64,000 bases of DNA, from NCBI GenBank assembly GCA_039030395.1, contig JBCCEF010000007.1, positions 1-64,000 of the forward strand. The letters are read 5' to 3'. Numbering within the stretch: the stretch's first letter is position 1; each line of letters begins with the position of its first letter. The stretch is from Acidobacteriota bacterium (GTDB lineage: Bacteria > Acidobacteriota > Thermoanaerobaculia > Multivoradales > JBCCEF01). This document shows positions 18,235-27,087 of the stretch, one piece after another. The notes beneath the pieces were generated by a model, which was given only the letters and a program-made list of their open reading frames with translations, was not told the origin of the DNA and did no database searches. A program made the translations under genes and the position numbers.

Positions 18235-18366
18235 ATGGAATTCGAAGTCAAAGTAGGCATCGTCGCCGTCAACCTCGTCATCTGGACGGGGCTGTTCCTC
18301 TACATCTTGCGCCTCGAGCGCAAGGTCCAGGCGCTGACCGTCGACGACCGGAGAGACGAACCATGA
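18235..18366 (+). CDS. ccmD: CcmD-like small membrane protein
   Basis: A 43-aa protein with one hydrophobic helix (VGIVAVNLVIWTGLFLYIL) followed by a basic/charged tail RLERKVQAL, the usual CcmD layout. CcmD stabilises CcmE with CcmABC. It is recognised from its size, topology and position between ccmC and ccmE; sequence conservation in this family is low. Its TGA overlaps the ATG of ccmE. Confidence 0.8.
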   Translation: MEFEVKVGIVAVNLVIWTGLFLYILRLERKVQALTVDDRRDEP

Positions 18367-18773
18367 ACAAAAAAATCCCCTACCTCCTGGGCGGTTTGCT
18401 GCTCGTCGCCTTCGCCGCCTTTTCCCTCACCTCGTTCCGCGACACTCTCACGCCCTACGTGTCCTACGATCAAGCGCGGGCCGCCGAACGCACGGTGCAG
18501 GTGGCCGGGGCCCTGGCTCAGGGTTCGAGCGACTACAATCTGGCGGACGAAAGCCTGCGCTTCACCCTGCTCGACGAAGAAACCGGCGACCGCCTGCGGG
18601 TGCGCTACTCGGGGCTCAAGCCGGCAAACTTCGAAGACGCGGTGAGTATCGTGGCCATCGGCACCTACGACCAAGCGACCGAAGAGCTGGTGGCGGATAA
18701 GCTGCTGGTGAAGTGCCCGAGCAAGTACCAGGGCCTCGAAGGTGAAGAGACGGAAACCAAACAATACGGCTAG
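18363..18773 (+). CDS. ccmE: Haem chaperone CcmE, CxxxY variant
   Basis: Periplasmic haem chaperone anchored by an N-terminal helix (residues 6-21). The OB-fold body is recognisable (VQVAGALAQGS, LRFTLLDEETGDRLRVRYSG). In the E. coli-type protein haem attaches to the His of HxxxY. Here the matching position is Cys118 in CPSKY (Cys118-Tyr122), so this is the CxxxY form known from some bacteria and archaea with a reduced Ccm system. The 136-aa length is slightly short, with no long His-rich tail. It overlaps ccmD by 4 bases and ccmF by 1 base. Confidence 0.92.
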   Translation: MNKKIPYLLGGLLLVAFAAFSLTSFRDTLTPYVSYDQARAAERTVQVAGALAQGSSDYNLADESLRFTLLDEETGDRLRVRYSGLKPANFEDAVSIVAIGTYDQATEELVADKLLVKCPSKYQGLEGEETETKQYG

Positions 18774-21052
18774 TGGAAGCACTCTCCCAGCTTTACCTGC
18801 CCGGCGCCGTGCCGCTTTGGTGCGCCCTGATCTTCGCCCTGACCAGCATCTGGGGCTACTCCCTGGTGCTGCGCGGCGACGAATCGGCGGTCCCCTTCGC
18901 CCGGCGCTCCTACACCCTCTTCGCCTTTGCGGTAGTCGCCACCTCGGCGGTGCTGTTGCTCTGCCTGTGGCGGCGTGATTTCAGGATCGAATACGTCAGT
19001 CAGTACTCGGGCCTCGACCTCGCCAGCCACTTCCAGATCGCCGCCTTCTGGGCCGGCCAGAAGGGCAGCTTCCTGATTTGGCTGCTGTGGGGCGCACTCC
19101 TCGGCATTCCCGTGGCGCGCACCGCCGGCAAGCGCCTGGAAGCGCCGGCGATGACCATCTACACCCTGACCCAGATCGGCCTGCTGTTCATCCTGGTGCG
19201 CGAGAACCCCTTCGTGATGCTGGCCGAGGCACCGCTCGACGGCAAAGGCCTCAACCCACTGCTGCAGGACGACTGGATGGTGATCCATCCACCGGTGATG
19301 TTCATCGGTTATGCCTTGACGGCGGTGCCCTTCTCGTTCGCCGTTGCCGCTCTCTGGCGCCGCGAATACAAGAGCTGGGCTACCCGCGCCTTCCCCTGGA
19401 CCCTGGCCGGTTTTCTGGTACTCGGCGCGGCCATTCTGATGGGCGGCTACTGGGCCTATCGCACCCTCGGCTGGGGCGGCTACTGGGGCTGGGACCCGGT
19501 GGAAAACGCCTCCCTCATCCCGTGGCTGTTGCTGGTGGTATTGATCCATGGGCTGTACATGGAACGCACCCGCCAGCGCTATCGACGGGCCAACTACTTC
19601 CTGGCGGTGTTCGGGTACCTGGCGGTGCTCTACGGCACCTTCCTCACCCGTTCCGGGGTGCTGGCGGACTTCTCCGTCCACAGCTTCGTGGACCTGGGGA
19701 TCTCCCGCTGGCTGATCGGGCTGATGGTGTTCTTTTTCGCCCTGCCGACGTGGCTGATCGTCACCCGCCTCCGGGAAGTCGAAACTCGGCCCAATGAAGA
19801 TCCCCTGCTCTCCCGCGGATTCTTCCTGGTGCTCTCCACCTTGACCATTCTGACCTCCGCGGTGGTGATCACCGTCGGCACCTCGGCGCCGATCATCACC
19901 GGTTTCCTGATCGACCTGGGGCTGCTCGAAAACCTCGGCCAGGTGGGCCCGGAGTTCTACAACACCGTCAATCAGCCGTTGGCGATGATGATCGCGTTCC
20001 TGTTGGCGATGGTGCCGTACCTGACCTGGCGGGGGGAGGAGTCCGGGGCGCTGCTCAAGAAATTGATCTGGCCGACCGTCGCCGGTGTGGTGGTGACGGC
20101 GGCGGCGGGTCTGTGGGGAATCTACGACCCCTTCCACCTAACGTTCGTGTTCCTCGCCGTCGTCGCACTGTGGAGCAATCTCGTCAAGGCCCTCGACCGC
20201 GCCCGGGCGGTCGGCGTTCTTGCCGGCGGCGGGTACTTGGCCCACGTCGGGGTAGGGGTGATGCTGATCGGATTCCTCGCCTCCTCGGCCTACGACCGCA
20301 GCGTCAAGGTGACCTTGACCCAGGAAGAACCGCGCCTTCTCGACAGCGGCATGGAGCTGACCTTCACCCGCCAGATCCCGCGCACCGCCGAGGAGAAGGA
20401 GCGCATGGAAATCCGGGTGGTGCGCGAAAACGGCTCCGAGTACTGGGCCTACCCGAAGATGTTCATCAATGACCGCACCCGGCAGTTGATGGTCAATCCG
20501 CACATCCGGAAGATGGCCGCCCTGGACATCTACATCTCGCCCATCGAGTTCGACCCCGGGCGCCCGGCCGGCGCACCGGAGCGCATCCAACTGACCCGCG
20601 GCCAGATCCTGGACGTCGGCGACCTCGAAGTGCAGTTCATCGACTTCGACCTGCCAGCCGGCGCGATTCCGGCGCAGCTTCAGGCCGGCGGCCGGGTTTC
20701 CGTGGGAGCGGCCTTGGACGTGAAGGACGCCGACGGCGCGCGCAACCCGGTCCAGCCGCTCTATCAGTTCGACGGCAGCGGCCGCATCCAGGCAATGCCG
20801 GTGCCGTTGCCCGGCGGCGGCACCGTGCGGGTGGCCGCCATCAACCCGACGGACGGCGCCGTGGTGCTCGACTTCGCCGGCGCCGCCGGCACCTCCGCCG
20901 GCGGTCAAGCCCCGAAGCTGGCCCTCGACGTCACCGAGAAGCCGCTGATCAACCTGGTCTGGTACGGGCTGTACGTGATTCTCTTTGGTGGTGTGCTGTC
21001 CTCGATCCAGCGCTTCCGCCAGTCGCAGGTGCTCGCCGGCATCGAGGAGTAA
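18773..21052 (+). CDS. ccmF: Cytochrome c haem lyase subunit CcmF
   Basis: Haem-attachment membrane protein of the CcmF/CcsA family, 759 aa with about 14-15 hydrophobic helices. The WWD domain reads TLGWGGYWGWDPVENAS (about residues 234-250). Several conserved His residues occur, for example VIHPPVMF and LIHGLYM. It starts with GTG at 18773, sharing one base with the ccmE stop. The C-terminal third includes a large periplasmic domain before a last helix near LVWYGLYVILFGGVLS. No ccmG or ccmH follows, which fits the CxxxY type of CcmE. Confidence 0.95.
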   Translation: MEALSQLYLPGAVPLWCALIFALTSIWGYSLVLRGDESAVPFARRSYTLFAFAVVATSAVLLLCLWRRDFRIEYVSQYSGLDLASHFQIAAFWAGQKGSFLIWLLWGALLGIPVARTAGKRLEAPAMTIYTLTQIGLLFILVRENPFVMLAEAPLDGKGLNPLLQDDWMVIHPPVMFIGYALTAVPFSFAVAALWRREYKSWATRAFPWTLAGFLVLGAAILMGGYWAYRTLGWGGYWGWDPVENASLIPWLLLVVLIHGLYMERTRQRYRRANYFLAVFGYLAVLYGTFLTRSGVLADFSVHSFVDLGISRWLIGLMVFFFALPTWLIVTRLREVETRPNEDPLLSRGFFLVLSTLTILTSAVVITVGTSAPIITGFLIDLGLLENLGQVGPEFYNTVNQPLAMMIAFLLAMVPYLTWRGEESGALLKKLIWPTVAGVVVTAAAGLWGIYDPFHLTFVFLAVVALWSNLVKALDRARAVGVLAGGGYLAHVGVGVMLIGFLASSAYDRSVKVTLTQEEPRLLDSGMELTFTRQIPRTAEEKERMEIRVVRENGSEYWAYPKMFINDRTRQLMVNPHIRKMAALDIYISPIEFDPGRPAGAPERIQLTRGQILDVGDLEVQFIDFDLPAGAIPAQLQAGGRVSVGAALDVKDADGARNPVQPLYQFDGSGRIQAMPVPLPGGGTVRVAAINPTDGAVVLDFAGAAGTSAGGQAPKLALDVTEKPLINLVWYGLYVILFGGVLSSIQRFRQSQVLAGIEE

Positions 21053-21057
21053 TTCCC

Positions 21058-21801
21058 CTACATACCTAAGGCGAGGCGCTCCGCCAACAGCGGCGGCAGG
21101 CCGGCGTTGACGATGCGCCGCTGGGCCGCCTCCACCGAGTAAGGCACCCGATACCAGCGCACCACCCGACGGTCGCTGTCGTAGATCATGTAGGCGGCCC
21201 GCGGGTCGCGGTCCCGGGGCTGGCCGATGGATCCGGGGTTGATCAGATAGCGCGCATCGGGCGACAGCTCCAGACGGCCCGTCGTACCCCGCAGAGCCTC
21301 GACCTGCACCCCTGAGTGGGTGGTCCAGAAGGCCGAAGTCACATGGGTATGACCGAAGAAGGTGATGGGTGAAGAGGTTCCCGAGAAGACCTCGAAGGCG
21401 TCGAAATCGGACAGCACGTAGGCGTCCTCGTCGAGCGGTGAGCCGTGGCAGATCGCCAGCTCGTCGGTCACCTGCACCGGACCTTCCGGCAGATCGCGTA
21501 CGTAGCGCAGATTCCGCGCGGTGAGGCGCTCCGTCGTCCAGCGCGCCGCCTGGAGAGCGGCGAGGTTGAAATTGCCGCCCTCCTGCAGTCCGGCCACCAC
21601 CTTGTCGTGGTTTCCCCGGATGGCCCAGGTCTTGGGCGACAGGCCGAGAACGCCCTCCACCGTCTGGTTCGGTGCGGCACCGTAGCCGACGACATCTCCC
21701 AGCATCAGGACGGCGTGGACGCGCTTGCGCCGAGAATGCGCCAGTACCGCCCGCAGGGCCTCCCAGTTGCCGTGCATGTCCGAAAGAATCAAGTACTTCA
21801 T
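21058..21801 (-). CDS. Metallophosphoesterase
   Basis: Calcineurin-like phosphoesterase of the small YfcE/MJ0936-like group, 247 aa. Metal-binding motifs in order are SDMHGN (residues 7-12), GDVVGYG, GNHD and GHTH, with a further conserved ending INPGSIGQPRD. The natural substrate is unknown; relatives hydrolyse phosphodiesters. The ATG at 21801 overlaps the aroK stop (ATGA), so translation is probably coupled. It ends 5 bases from the convergent ccmF stop. Confidence 0.9.
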   Translation of the reverse strand: MKYLILSDMHGNWEALRAVLAHSRRKRVHAVLMLGDVVGYGAAPNQTVEGVLGLSPKTWAIRGNHDKVVAGLQEGGNFNLAALQAARWTTERLTARNLRYVRDLPEGPVQVTDELAICHGSPLDEDAYVLSDFDAFEVFSGTSSPITFFGHTHVTSAFWTTHSGVQVEALRGTTGRLELSPDARYLINPGSIGQPRDRDPRAAYMIYDSDRRVVRWYRVPYSVEAAQRRIVNAGLPPLLAERLALGM

Positions 21802-22316
21802 GACTGCTCGCTCGCCCTCCGCGCCACCCACTGCTCGATCCGCGCCGCAACCTCTTCCGGCTGCTCCGTCGGGCGAACCTCCACACGCAAGTCACACCGT
21901 CGATAGACTTCCAAGCGCGACTCATAAAGTCGCCGCGCCGGACCTTCGCCCTGAAAGAGTGGGCGATCCTCCGAGTTCGTTTGGCTCAACCGCTCCATCA
22001 GAGTGGTGAACGGCGGATCCAGCCACACCACCCAACCGGCCTGTTCGATCCGCCGGCGGGCGGGCTCTCGAGTCAGGGTACCGCCGCCCGTCGCCAGCAC
22101 CAGCTTCGGTTCGTCGAGGAGCTGCTCGACGGCGGCGAGTTCCAGCCGCCGAAACCCGTCTTCGCCCTCCTGGTCGAAGATCCGCTGCACAGACCGACCG
22201 GCCTGCCGCTCGACTTCCTGGTCGAGATCGAAGAACGACACCCCCAAACGATCCGCCAGCGGCCGGCCGACGGAGGTTTTCCCAGCCCCCATAAAGCCTG
22301 TGAGAAAAACACGCAT
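21798..22316 (-). CDS. aroK: Shikimate kinase
   Basis: Phosphorylates shikimate with ATP in the pathway to chorismate and the aromatic amino acids. At 172 aa it is of standard length. The P-loop GFMGAGKT covers residues 7-14. The shikimate-binding DxD-like region FFDLDQEVE, the GGG motif (LATGGGTL) and the lid region with RPLFQGE and RLYESRLEVYRR are all present. Its stop overlaps the phosphoesterase start. Confidence 0.95.
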   Translation of the reverse strand: MRVFLTGFMGAGKTSVGRPLADRLGVSFFDLDQEVERQAGRSVQRIFDQEGEDGFRRLELAAVEQLLDEPKLVLATGGGTLTREPARRRIEQAGWVVWLDPPFTTLMERLSQTNSEDRPLFQGEGPARRLYESRLEVYRRCDLRVEVRPTEQPEEVAARIEQWVARRASEQS

Positions 22317-22352
22317 GGCGTTTCGTTTCGGCGAGCCCGGCCGAAGATTTCC

Positions 22353-22463
22353 CTACCCCCTACGGCGGCCCTCACTGCGTAGAGCGCGCACCAGCAGGGT
22401 GATGAAGCCTCCCCAGACGAAACCGCAGATACAGATCATCGTGACCAGCGCCGCTCCGTTCAT
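22353..22463 (-). CDS. MetS-like small subunit of NSS transporter
   Basis: A 36-aa protein: MNGAALVTMICICGFVWGGF, rest of one membrane helix, then a basic tail ending in GRRRG. Size, the Gly/Trp-containing helix and basic tail match the MetS family, the small partner of MetP-type sodium-coupled amino-acid transporters. Such genes normally follow the transporter directly. GAGAGGAGG lies 6-14 bases upstream of the ATG, a very strong ribosome-binding site. The NSS transporter gene lies upstream on the same strand, but repeat copy B (22479-22675) separates the two. Confidence 0.65.
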   Translation of the reverse strand: MNGAALVTMICICGFVWGGFITLLVRALRSEGRRRG

Positions 22464-22478
22464 CGACCTCCTCTCCCG

Positions 22479-22675
22479 TGAGCAGGTTGCTGAGAAAGGC
22501 CTTCGGCCTATGATCTCAGCTGCCCTGCTAGCTTTCCTTTTCCAGGGGACTCGGCGCCCCCTCACCTGAAAACACCAGTGCTTTCAGGCTCACCCCGTCC
22601 TCGGCGCCTCTGGCGCCGCCGAGCCCTCTGGGCTCGGTTGCAGAGTGCTGACGCAGTTTTTCAGCCCTCTGCTAG
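22479..22675 (+). repeat. Dispersed structured intergenic repeat, copy B
   Basis: The first hairpin (22479-22531) pairs AGCAGG with CCTGCT and GCTGAGA with TCTCAGC, with an AGGCC-TTC-GGCCT inner stem. The left CTAG is degenerate (TGAG). The second module holds CTCACCTGAAA...TTTCAGGCTCACCCC, GGCGCC/GGCGCC and CCGAGCCC-TCT-GGGCTCGG. Unlike the other copies, a second hairpin of the first type closes the right end: GCAGAG/CTCTGC and GCTGA/TCAGC at 22640-22675, ending in CTAG. It lies between the NSS transporter and its MetS-like partner. Confidence 0.75.
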
Positions 22676-22684
22676 CTGTGCGTC

Positions 22685-24154
22685 TCATCCCTTGATTCCG
22701 GTCCGATCTCCGGATCGGGCCAGCCAGCGGTTCATCGCCAGCAACGCCACCAGCGCCAGGGCCCACTGCCAGGCGACGGTGCCCACGCTGAAGCTGCCAA
22801 AGGGATCGAGCCAATCGCCTTCCGCCGCCTGGTAGAGCCACCAGATCAGGAGCACCACCGCCTGTAGAGGTACCAGAACGGAGATCACGAAGCTCCACCA
22901 ACGGCCCACCCGCAAATCCGCACCGTCGCCGTTGATCACCTCTCGGCGCATCTTCTCCACACCGTAGGCACGAGCGCCGAAGGCGAAGAACAGGCCGGAG
23001 AGGATCAGCCCCAAGCCCCAAACCCAATCCTGGTTGCGGAACCAGCCCATGGAGAGGGCCGACGGCAGACCGAAGACCACCCCCGCCGCTCCCACCCAGG
23101 CGAGGGCTCGGCGGCGGCGGAAACCGAAGTCCATCAGCACCCGCGTCGCCAGCTCCAGCATCGACACCAGGCTGGTCAAGGCGGCGAAGGAGAGGGCGAG
23201 GAAAAACAGCACCATGAAGAAGGAGCCGGCGGGCATCTGGGCGAAGAGCTGCGGCATCCACTCGAAGGTCAGACCCTCGTTGCCGGCGCCCACGATCTCT
23301 TCCCGCGCCAGCGGGTTGACGGCGAAGACCGTGCAGAGCACCATGATCCCCGCCAAGAGCGACATGGAGTTGTTGCCGAAGCCGATGAGGGCGGCGTTCA
23401 ACGGCACGTCTTCCCGCAGGCGCATGTAGATGGCGTAGGTCAGAATCAACCCCCAGCCGGCACCGGTGTCCCAGGCGTTCTGGGTCAACGCCTGGAGCCA
23501 GATGCGCGGCTCTGCCAAGGCGGACCAGTTGGGCTTGAAGAGAAACTCCAGGCCGCGCTCGGCGCCGGGCAAGGTCACGGCCCGCACCGTCAAGGCGAGC
23601 ACTAGCACCACCAGGATCGGAATGAGGACGCTGGCGAAGCGCTCGATACCCCGCACCCCGAACCACACCACCGAGAAAGCCAAGGCCAAGGCCAGGATGT
23701 GGGTGAAAGCCGCACCGGAAGAGCCGGCGAAGGAATTCCACAGGGCGCCGGGCTCGGCATCGGCCAGTTCGCCGGTCAAGGAGGCCGTGAGGAATCGCAG
23801 GCACCAGCCCGCGACTACCGAGTAATAGAACATAATGCCGGTGGCGCACAGCGCCACCCAGCCCCCCATCCAGGCGCGCCCGGGACCGGCAAGCCGCTGG
23901 AAGGCACCGACCGTACCGCGCCGGGCGGTCTTGCCGAAAGAGAACTCGACCATCATCAGCGGGATCGACCACAGCAGCAAGAAGACCACCCAGGCCACCA
24001 GGAAGCTGCCGCCGTCGTTGGTCGCCACTACCCGCGGGAAGCGCCAGATGTTGCCGGTGCCGACGGCCATGCCGAGGGTGGCGAGGATCAAGCCCCAGCG
24101 GCTACCGAAGTGCTCGCCTCCGGAGTTTGGGCGGGAGGGCGTCCTGTCGCTCAT
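22685..24154 (-). CDS. Sodium-dependent transporter, NSS (SNF) family
   Basis: Inner-membrane LeuT-fold symporter that probably imports an amino acid with Na+. The start at 24154 overlaps the thiE stop (ATGA) and gives 489 aa. The conserved TM1 segment LGMAVGTGNIWRFPRV supplies Na+ and substrate contacts. About 12 hydrophobic helices can be counted, with the family segment TSLVSMLEL near TM8. Specificity cannot be read from the sequence. The nearby MetS-like 36-aa gene suggests a MetPS-type system for methionine or alanine. Confidence 0.92.
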   Translation of the reverse strand: MSDRTPSRPNSGGEHFGSRWGLILATLGMAVGTGNIWRFPRVVATNDGGSFLVAWVVFLLLWSIPLMMVEFSFGKTARRGTVGAFQRLAGPGRAWMGGWVALCATGIMFYYSVVAGWCLRFLTASLTGELADAEPGALWNSFAGSSGAAFTHILALALAFSVVWFGVRGIERFASVLIPILVVLVLALTVRAVTLPGAERGLEFLFKPNWSALAEPRIWLQALTQNAWDTGAGWGLILTYAIYMRLREDVPLNAALIGFGNNSMSLLAGIMVLCTVFAVNPLAREEIVGAGNEGLTFEWMPQLFAQMPAGSFFMVLFFLALSFAALTSLVSMLELATRVLMDFGFRRRRALAWVGAAGVVFGLPSALSMGWFRNQDWVWGLGLILSGLFFAFGARAYGVEKMRREVINGDGADLRVGRWWSFVISVLVPLQAVVLLIWWLYQAAEGDWLDPFGSFSVGTVAWQWALALVALLAMNRWLARSGDRTGIKG

Positions 24155-24819
24155 GGTCGGACCTCCGGATAGGGGTTGAATGCCCTCTCGGCCGCCGCCC
24201 GCAGGCGACCGGCGGACGCGGCCAGGGGTGGACGGCAGGCGGCCCCGAGCATCGCCACGGAGTCGGCGCCGGCGGCGAGAACCTGGTCTAGGTTGGACGC
24301 ATCGATGCCGCCGATGGCGACCAGCGGCTTCTCGACCAGAGCGCGAATTCGCCGCAGCGCCTCCAGGCCGACCACCGGGTCGGGATTCGCCTTGCCGGTG
24401 GTCGGAAAGATCGGCCCGACGGCAACCACGTCCACCGCGGGGTCCGCCTCGGCGGCGCGGGCCTGGGACTCGGAGTGGGTGGACAAACCGATCCACACCC
24501 CTTCCCCGACCAGCCGGCGGACCGCCGGCGCCGGCAGATCGTTCTGGCCGAGGTGCACGCCGGCGACCGGCAGGAGGCACGCCAGATCGGCCCGGTCATC
24601 GATCCACAAACGGGTCCGGTGTCCCTCCAGGCGCAGCAGGCACTCTTCGGCCCAGAGCAGGAACCGCCGGTCATCGGGATTTTTCCAGCGCAGTTGAATC
24701 CACTCGATGCCGGCATCGGCCATCGCTTCGACAGCGTCCGGCAGGGGTAGCGGCGCGAGGGCCCGAACGTCCGCGATGGCGTACACCGCGGGCAGGTCGT
24801 CGCGCCGCAAGGGGGTCAC
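24151..24819 (-). CDS. thiE: Thiamine phosphate synthase
   Basis: Joins hydroxymethylpyrimidine diphosphate and thiazole phosphate to give thiamine phosphate. It is a 222-aa TIM barrel. Motifs: WIQLRWKN (pyrimidine/diphosphate binding), [41 protein letters not shown] and [10 protein letters not shown]. The GTG start at 24819 overlaps the accC stop (GTGA). No TPP riboswitch is visible, and the gene sits inside the acc operon rather than with other thiamine genes. Confidence 0.93.
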   Translation of the reverse strand: MTPLRRDDLPAVYAIADVRALAPLPLPDAVEAMADAGIEWIQLRWKNPDDRRFLLWAEECLLRLEGHRTRLWIDDRADLACLLPVAGVHLGQNDLPAPAVRRLVGEGVWIGLSTHSESQARAAEADPAVDVVAVGPIFPTTGKANPDPVVGLEALRRIRALVEKPLVAIGGIDASNLDQVLAAGADSVAMLGAACRPPLAASAGRLRAAAERAFNPYPEVRP

Positions 24820-26171
24820 GACTTGGCGGATCCGGAAGGCGCGAGAAAGCGCTCCATGAAGCGGGTGGAGACCTGGCCCTGCTGGAAGTTGGGATCGTCG
24901 AGAATGCGCAGGTGGAGCGGAATGGTGGTCTTGATGCCCTCGACGACGAAGAACTCCAGAGCCCGTCGCATCCGGCGAATGGCCTCCGGCCGGCTGCGGT
25001 CGTGCACGATCAGCTTTCCCACCAGGGAGTCGTAGTAGGGCGGGATCACGTAGTCCTCATAGCCGTGGGTGTCCACCCGCGTGCCCGGTCCTCCGGGGAC
25101 GTGGAAAACCTTCAGGGGGCCCGGCGACGGCGTGAAGCGCTCCGGATCCTCGGCGTTGATCCGGCACTCGATGGCGTGACCCTTGGGCTCCCGGCCGCTC
25201 GGAATGGTCAATTCCGCCCCGGCGGCCACCTCGATCTGCAGCCGCACCAGATCCACCCCGGTGACCATCTCCGTCACCGGGTGCTCCACCTGGATGCGGG
25301 TGTTCATTTCCATGAAATAGAAGGAGTCGTCCTGATCGAGCAAGAACTCGATAGTCCCGGCGTTCTCGTAGCCTACGGACTGGGCCAGGGCCACCGCCGC
25401 TTCGCCCATACGGGCTCGCAGTTCCGGCGTGAGGGCCGGCGAGGGCGCTTCCTCGATCAGCTTCTGGTGCCGCCGCTGAATGGAGCATTCGCGCTCCCCT
25501 AGGTGGATGACGTTGCCGTGGGAGTCACCGAAGACCTGGAACTCGATATGCCGCGGCTCGACCAGATACTTTTCCAGGTAGATCGCGCCGTTGCCAAAAG
25601 CGATCTCGGCCTCTTCGCTCGCCGTCGCGAACTGGCCGCGCACCTCGGATTCCTGGTGCACGATGCGCATGCCCCGGCCGCCGCCGCCGGCCGATGCCTT
25701 GAGGATCACCGGATAGCCCACCTCACCCGCCCGGCGGGCGGCCGCATCGGCATCGGCCAAGGGTTCCTCGCTGCCCGGCAGCACCGGCACGCCGGCGGCC
25801 GCCGCGGACTTTCGCGCCTGGGCCTTGTCGCCCATCAGACGAATGGTGTTCGGCGGCGGTCCGATCCAGGCCAGGCCGCACTCCCCGAGCACCTCGGCAA
25901 AGGCGGCGTTCTCGGCCAGGAAGCCGTAGCCCGGATGGATCGCATCGGCACCGGTGATCTCCGCCGCCGAGATGATGCGCGAGACATTCAGGTAGCTGCC
26001 CGCCGGAGCCGGCGGTCCGATGCAGATGCCTTCGTCCGCGTAGGTCACGTGCAGGCTGTCGCTGTCGGCGGTGCTGTGGACGGCGACCGTCGCAATACCG
26101 AGCTCACGGCACGCCTGGATGATGCGCAGCGCAATTTCGCCGCGATTGGCGATGAGGATTTTGTTGAACAT
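24816..26171 (-). CDS. accC: Acetyl-CoA carboxylase biotin carboxylase subunit
   Basis: ATP-dependent carboxylation of biotin on AccB, the first half-reaction of malonyl-CoA synthesis. The start at 26171 ([17 protein letters not shown]) gives 451 aa, the standard length. It has the ATP-grasp fold with the glycine-rich loop [14 protein letters not shown], the [13 protein letters not shown] segment, active-site Glu/Arg regions around [20 protein letters not shown], and the C-terminal biotin-carboxylase domain. accB lies 16 bases upstream. Confidence 0.97.
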   Translation of the reverse strand: MFNKILIANRGEIALRIIQACRELGIATVAVHSTADSDSLHVTYADEGICIGPPAPAGSYLNVSRIISAAEITGADAIHPGYGFLAENAAFAEVLGECGLAWIGPPPNTIRLMGDKAQARKSAAAAGVPVLPGSEEPLADADAAARRAGEVGYPVILKASAGGGGRGMRIVHQESEVRGQFATASEEAEIAFGNGAIYLEKYLVEPRHIEFQVFGDSHGNVIHLGERECSIQRRHQKLIEEAPSPALTPELRARMGEAAVALAQSVGYENAGTIEFLLDQDDSFYFMEMNTRIQVEHPVTEMVTGVDLVRLQIEVAAGAELTIPSGREPKGHAIECRINAEDPERFTPSPGPLKVFHVPGGPGTRVDTHGYEDYVIPPYYDSLVGKLIVHDRSRPEAIRRMRRALEFFVVEGIKTTIPLHLRILDDPNFQQGQVSTRFMERFLAPSGSAKS

Positions 26172-26187
26172 GGAGAGCAGGGAGGAG

Positions 26188-26676
26188 CTAGCTTGCCTCG
26201 AGCACGAAGAGCGGCTCGCCGTACTCCACCGCCTGACCGTCCTCCGGCAGGATCCGACGGACGACTCCGGAGGCATCGGCCTCGATCTCGTTCATGATCT
26301 TCATGGCTTCGACGATGCAGAGCACCTGCCCCTTTTTCACCCGGCTGCCCACTTCGACGAAGGGATCGGCATCCGGCGACGGAGCGCTGTAGAAGGTCCC
26401 GACAATGGGTGAGGTGATGACGTGGCCGTCCTCCATCAGATCCTCTTCGGAGTCGGCCTCAGCCGAAGTCGCCGCGGCCGGTGCAGCCGCCGCCGGTGCT
26501 GGTGCCGCCGCGGGAGCGGGAGCGACCGCGGCGGCCACCGGCGCCGCGACGATCGGCGCCGCCTCGCCCTTGGCCTCGACCTTCAGCCGAAAACCGGAGC
26601 GCTCGATCTCGAGACCACCGAGATCTCGCTCGTCCACCAGGTTGATCAACTCTTTGATCTGCTCGAAGGTCAGCAC
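26188..26676 (-). CDS. accB: Biotin carboxyl carrier protein of acetyl-CoA carboxylase
   Basis: Carries CO2 on biotin between AccC and the carboxyltransferase. The 162-aa protein has an N-terminal helical segment ([19 protein letters not shown]), an Ala/Pro-rich flexible linker (about residues 45-85) and a C-terminal biotinyl domain. The biotinylated Lys is residue 126 in EAMKIMNEI. It precedes accC, the usual bacterial order. Confidence 0.96.
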   Translation of the reverse strand: MLTFEQIKELINLVDERDLGGLEIERSGFRLKVEAKGEAAPIVAAPVAAAVAPAPAAAPAPAAAAPAAATSAEADSEEDLMEDGHVITSPIVGTFYSAPSPDADPFVEVGSRVKKGQVLCIVEAMKIMNEIEADASGVVRRILPEDGQAVEYGEPLFVLEAS

Positions 26677-26727
26677 ATCATGCCCCTTTGCACTCTTTGA
26701 AATTCAGCACCCGGGAACGGGCGAGGA

Positions 26728-27087
26728 CTAGAGAAAAAGATCCTTTTCTAGCAGAAGCCGCGCTCGGCGCAGTTCGAAACGAGCGCGGCCGTAGTTGCCG
26801 CGCGGGCTCAACACCAGCAGGAGATAGTACCCCGGCGCCACAGTGCTGACGATCAGAGTGAGTTCGTCCGTCGACACGGAGAGTTGGTTCACGTCGCCCA
26901 CCGCGAGTTCCCGATGATGATCCGAGATATTGCGAGCTTGGGTGATCAGTTCCGCCGCCAGAAGCTCGATGTCGAGTTCCGCGTCGGCGCTGACGGATTC
27001 CACGGCAATGCCGTCTTTGTCGATCAACGACAGCGCGAGAGCGCCATCGATGCGACCGCTGATCTGGCTCAATTTCTCAAGAAACAT
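26728..27087 (-). CDS. Roadblock/LC7 domain protein
   Basis: A 119-aa single-domain protein of the roadblock/LC7 fold. It has the pattern of a first helix, the strand GALALSLIDKDGIAVESV, the long helix LDIELLAAELITQARNI, and strands LTLIVSTVAPGYYLLLVLSP. Family members act as GTPase partners (MglB-like) or dimeric scaffolds. No Ras-like GTPase gene is adjacent. It overlaps the end of the TPR gene by 11 bases, so the two products probably work together. Confidence 0.82.
   Translation of the reverse strand: MFLEKLSQISGRIDGALALSLIDKDGIAVESVSADAELDIELLAAELITQARNISDHHRELAVGDVNQLSVSTDELTLIVSTVAPGYYLLLVLSPRGNYGRARFELRRARLLLEKDLFL

Noticed and set aside
24816-24819. TPP riboswitch controlling thiE
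   Set aside because: thiE starts with GTG overlapping the accC stop, so there is no leader, and no TPP-type CUGAGA/GACCUG elements were noticed upstream of the operon.
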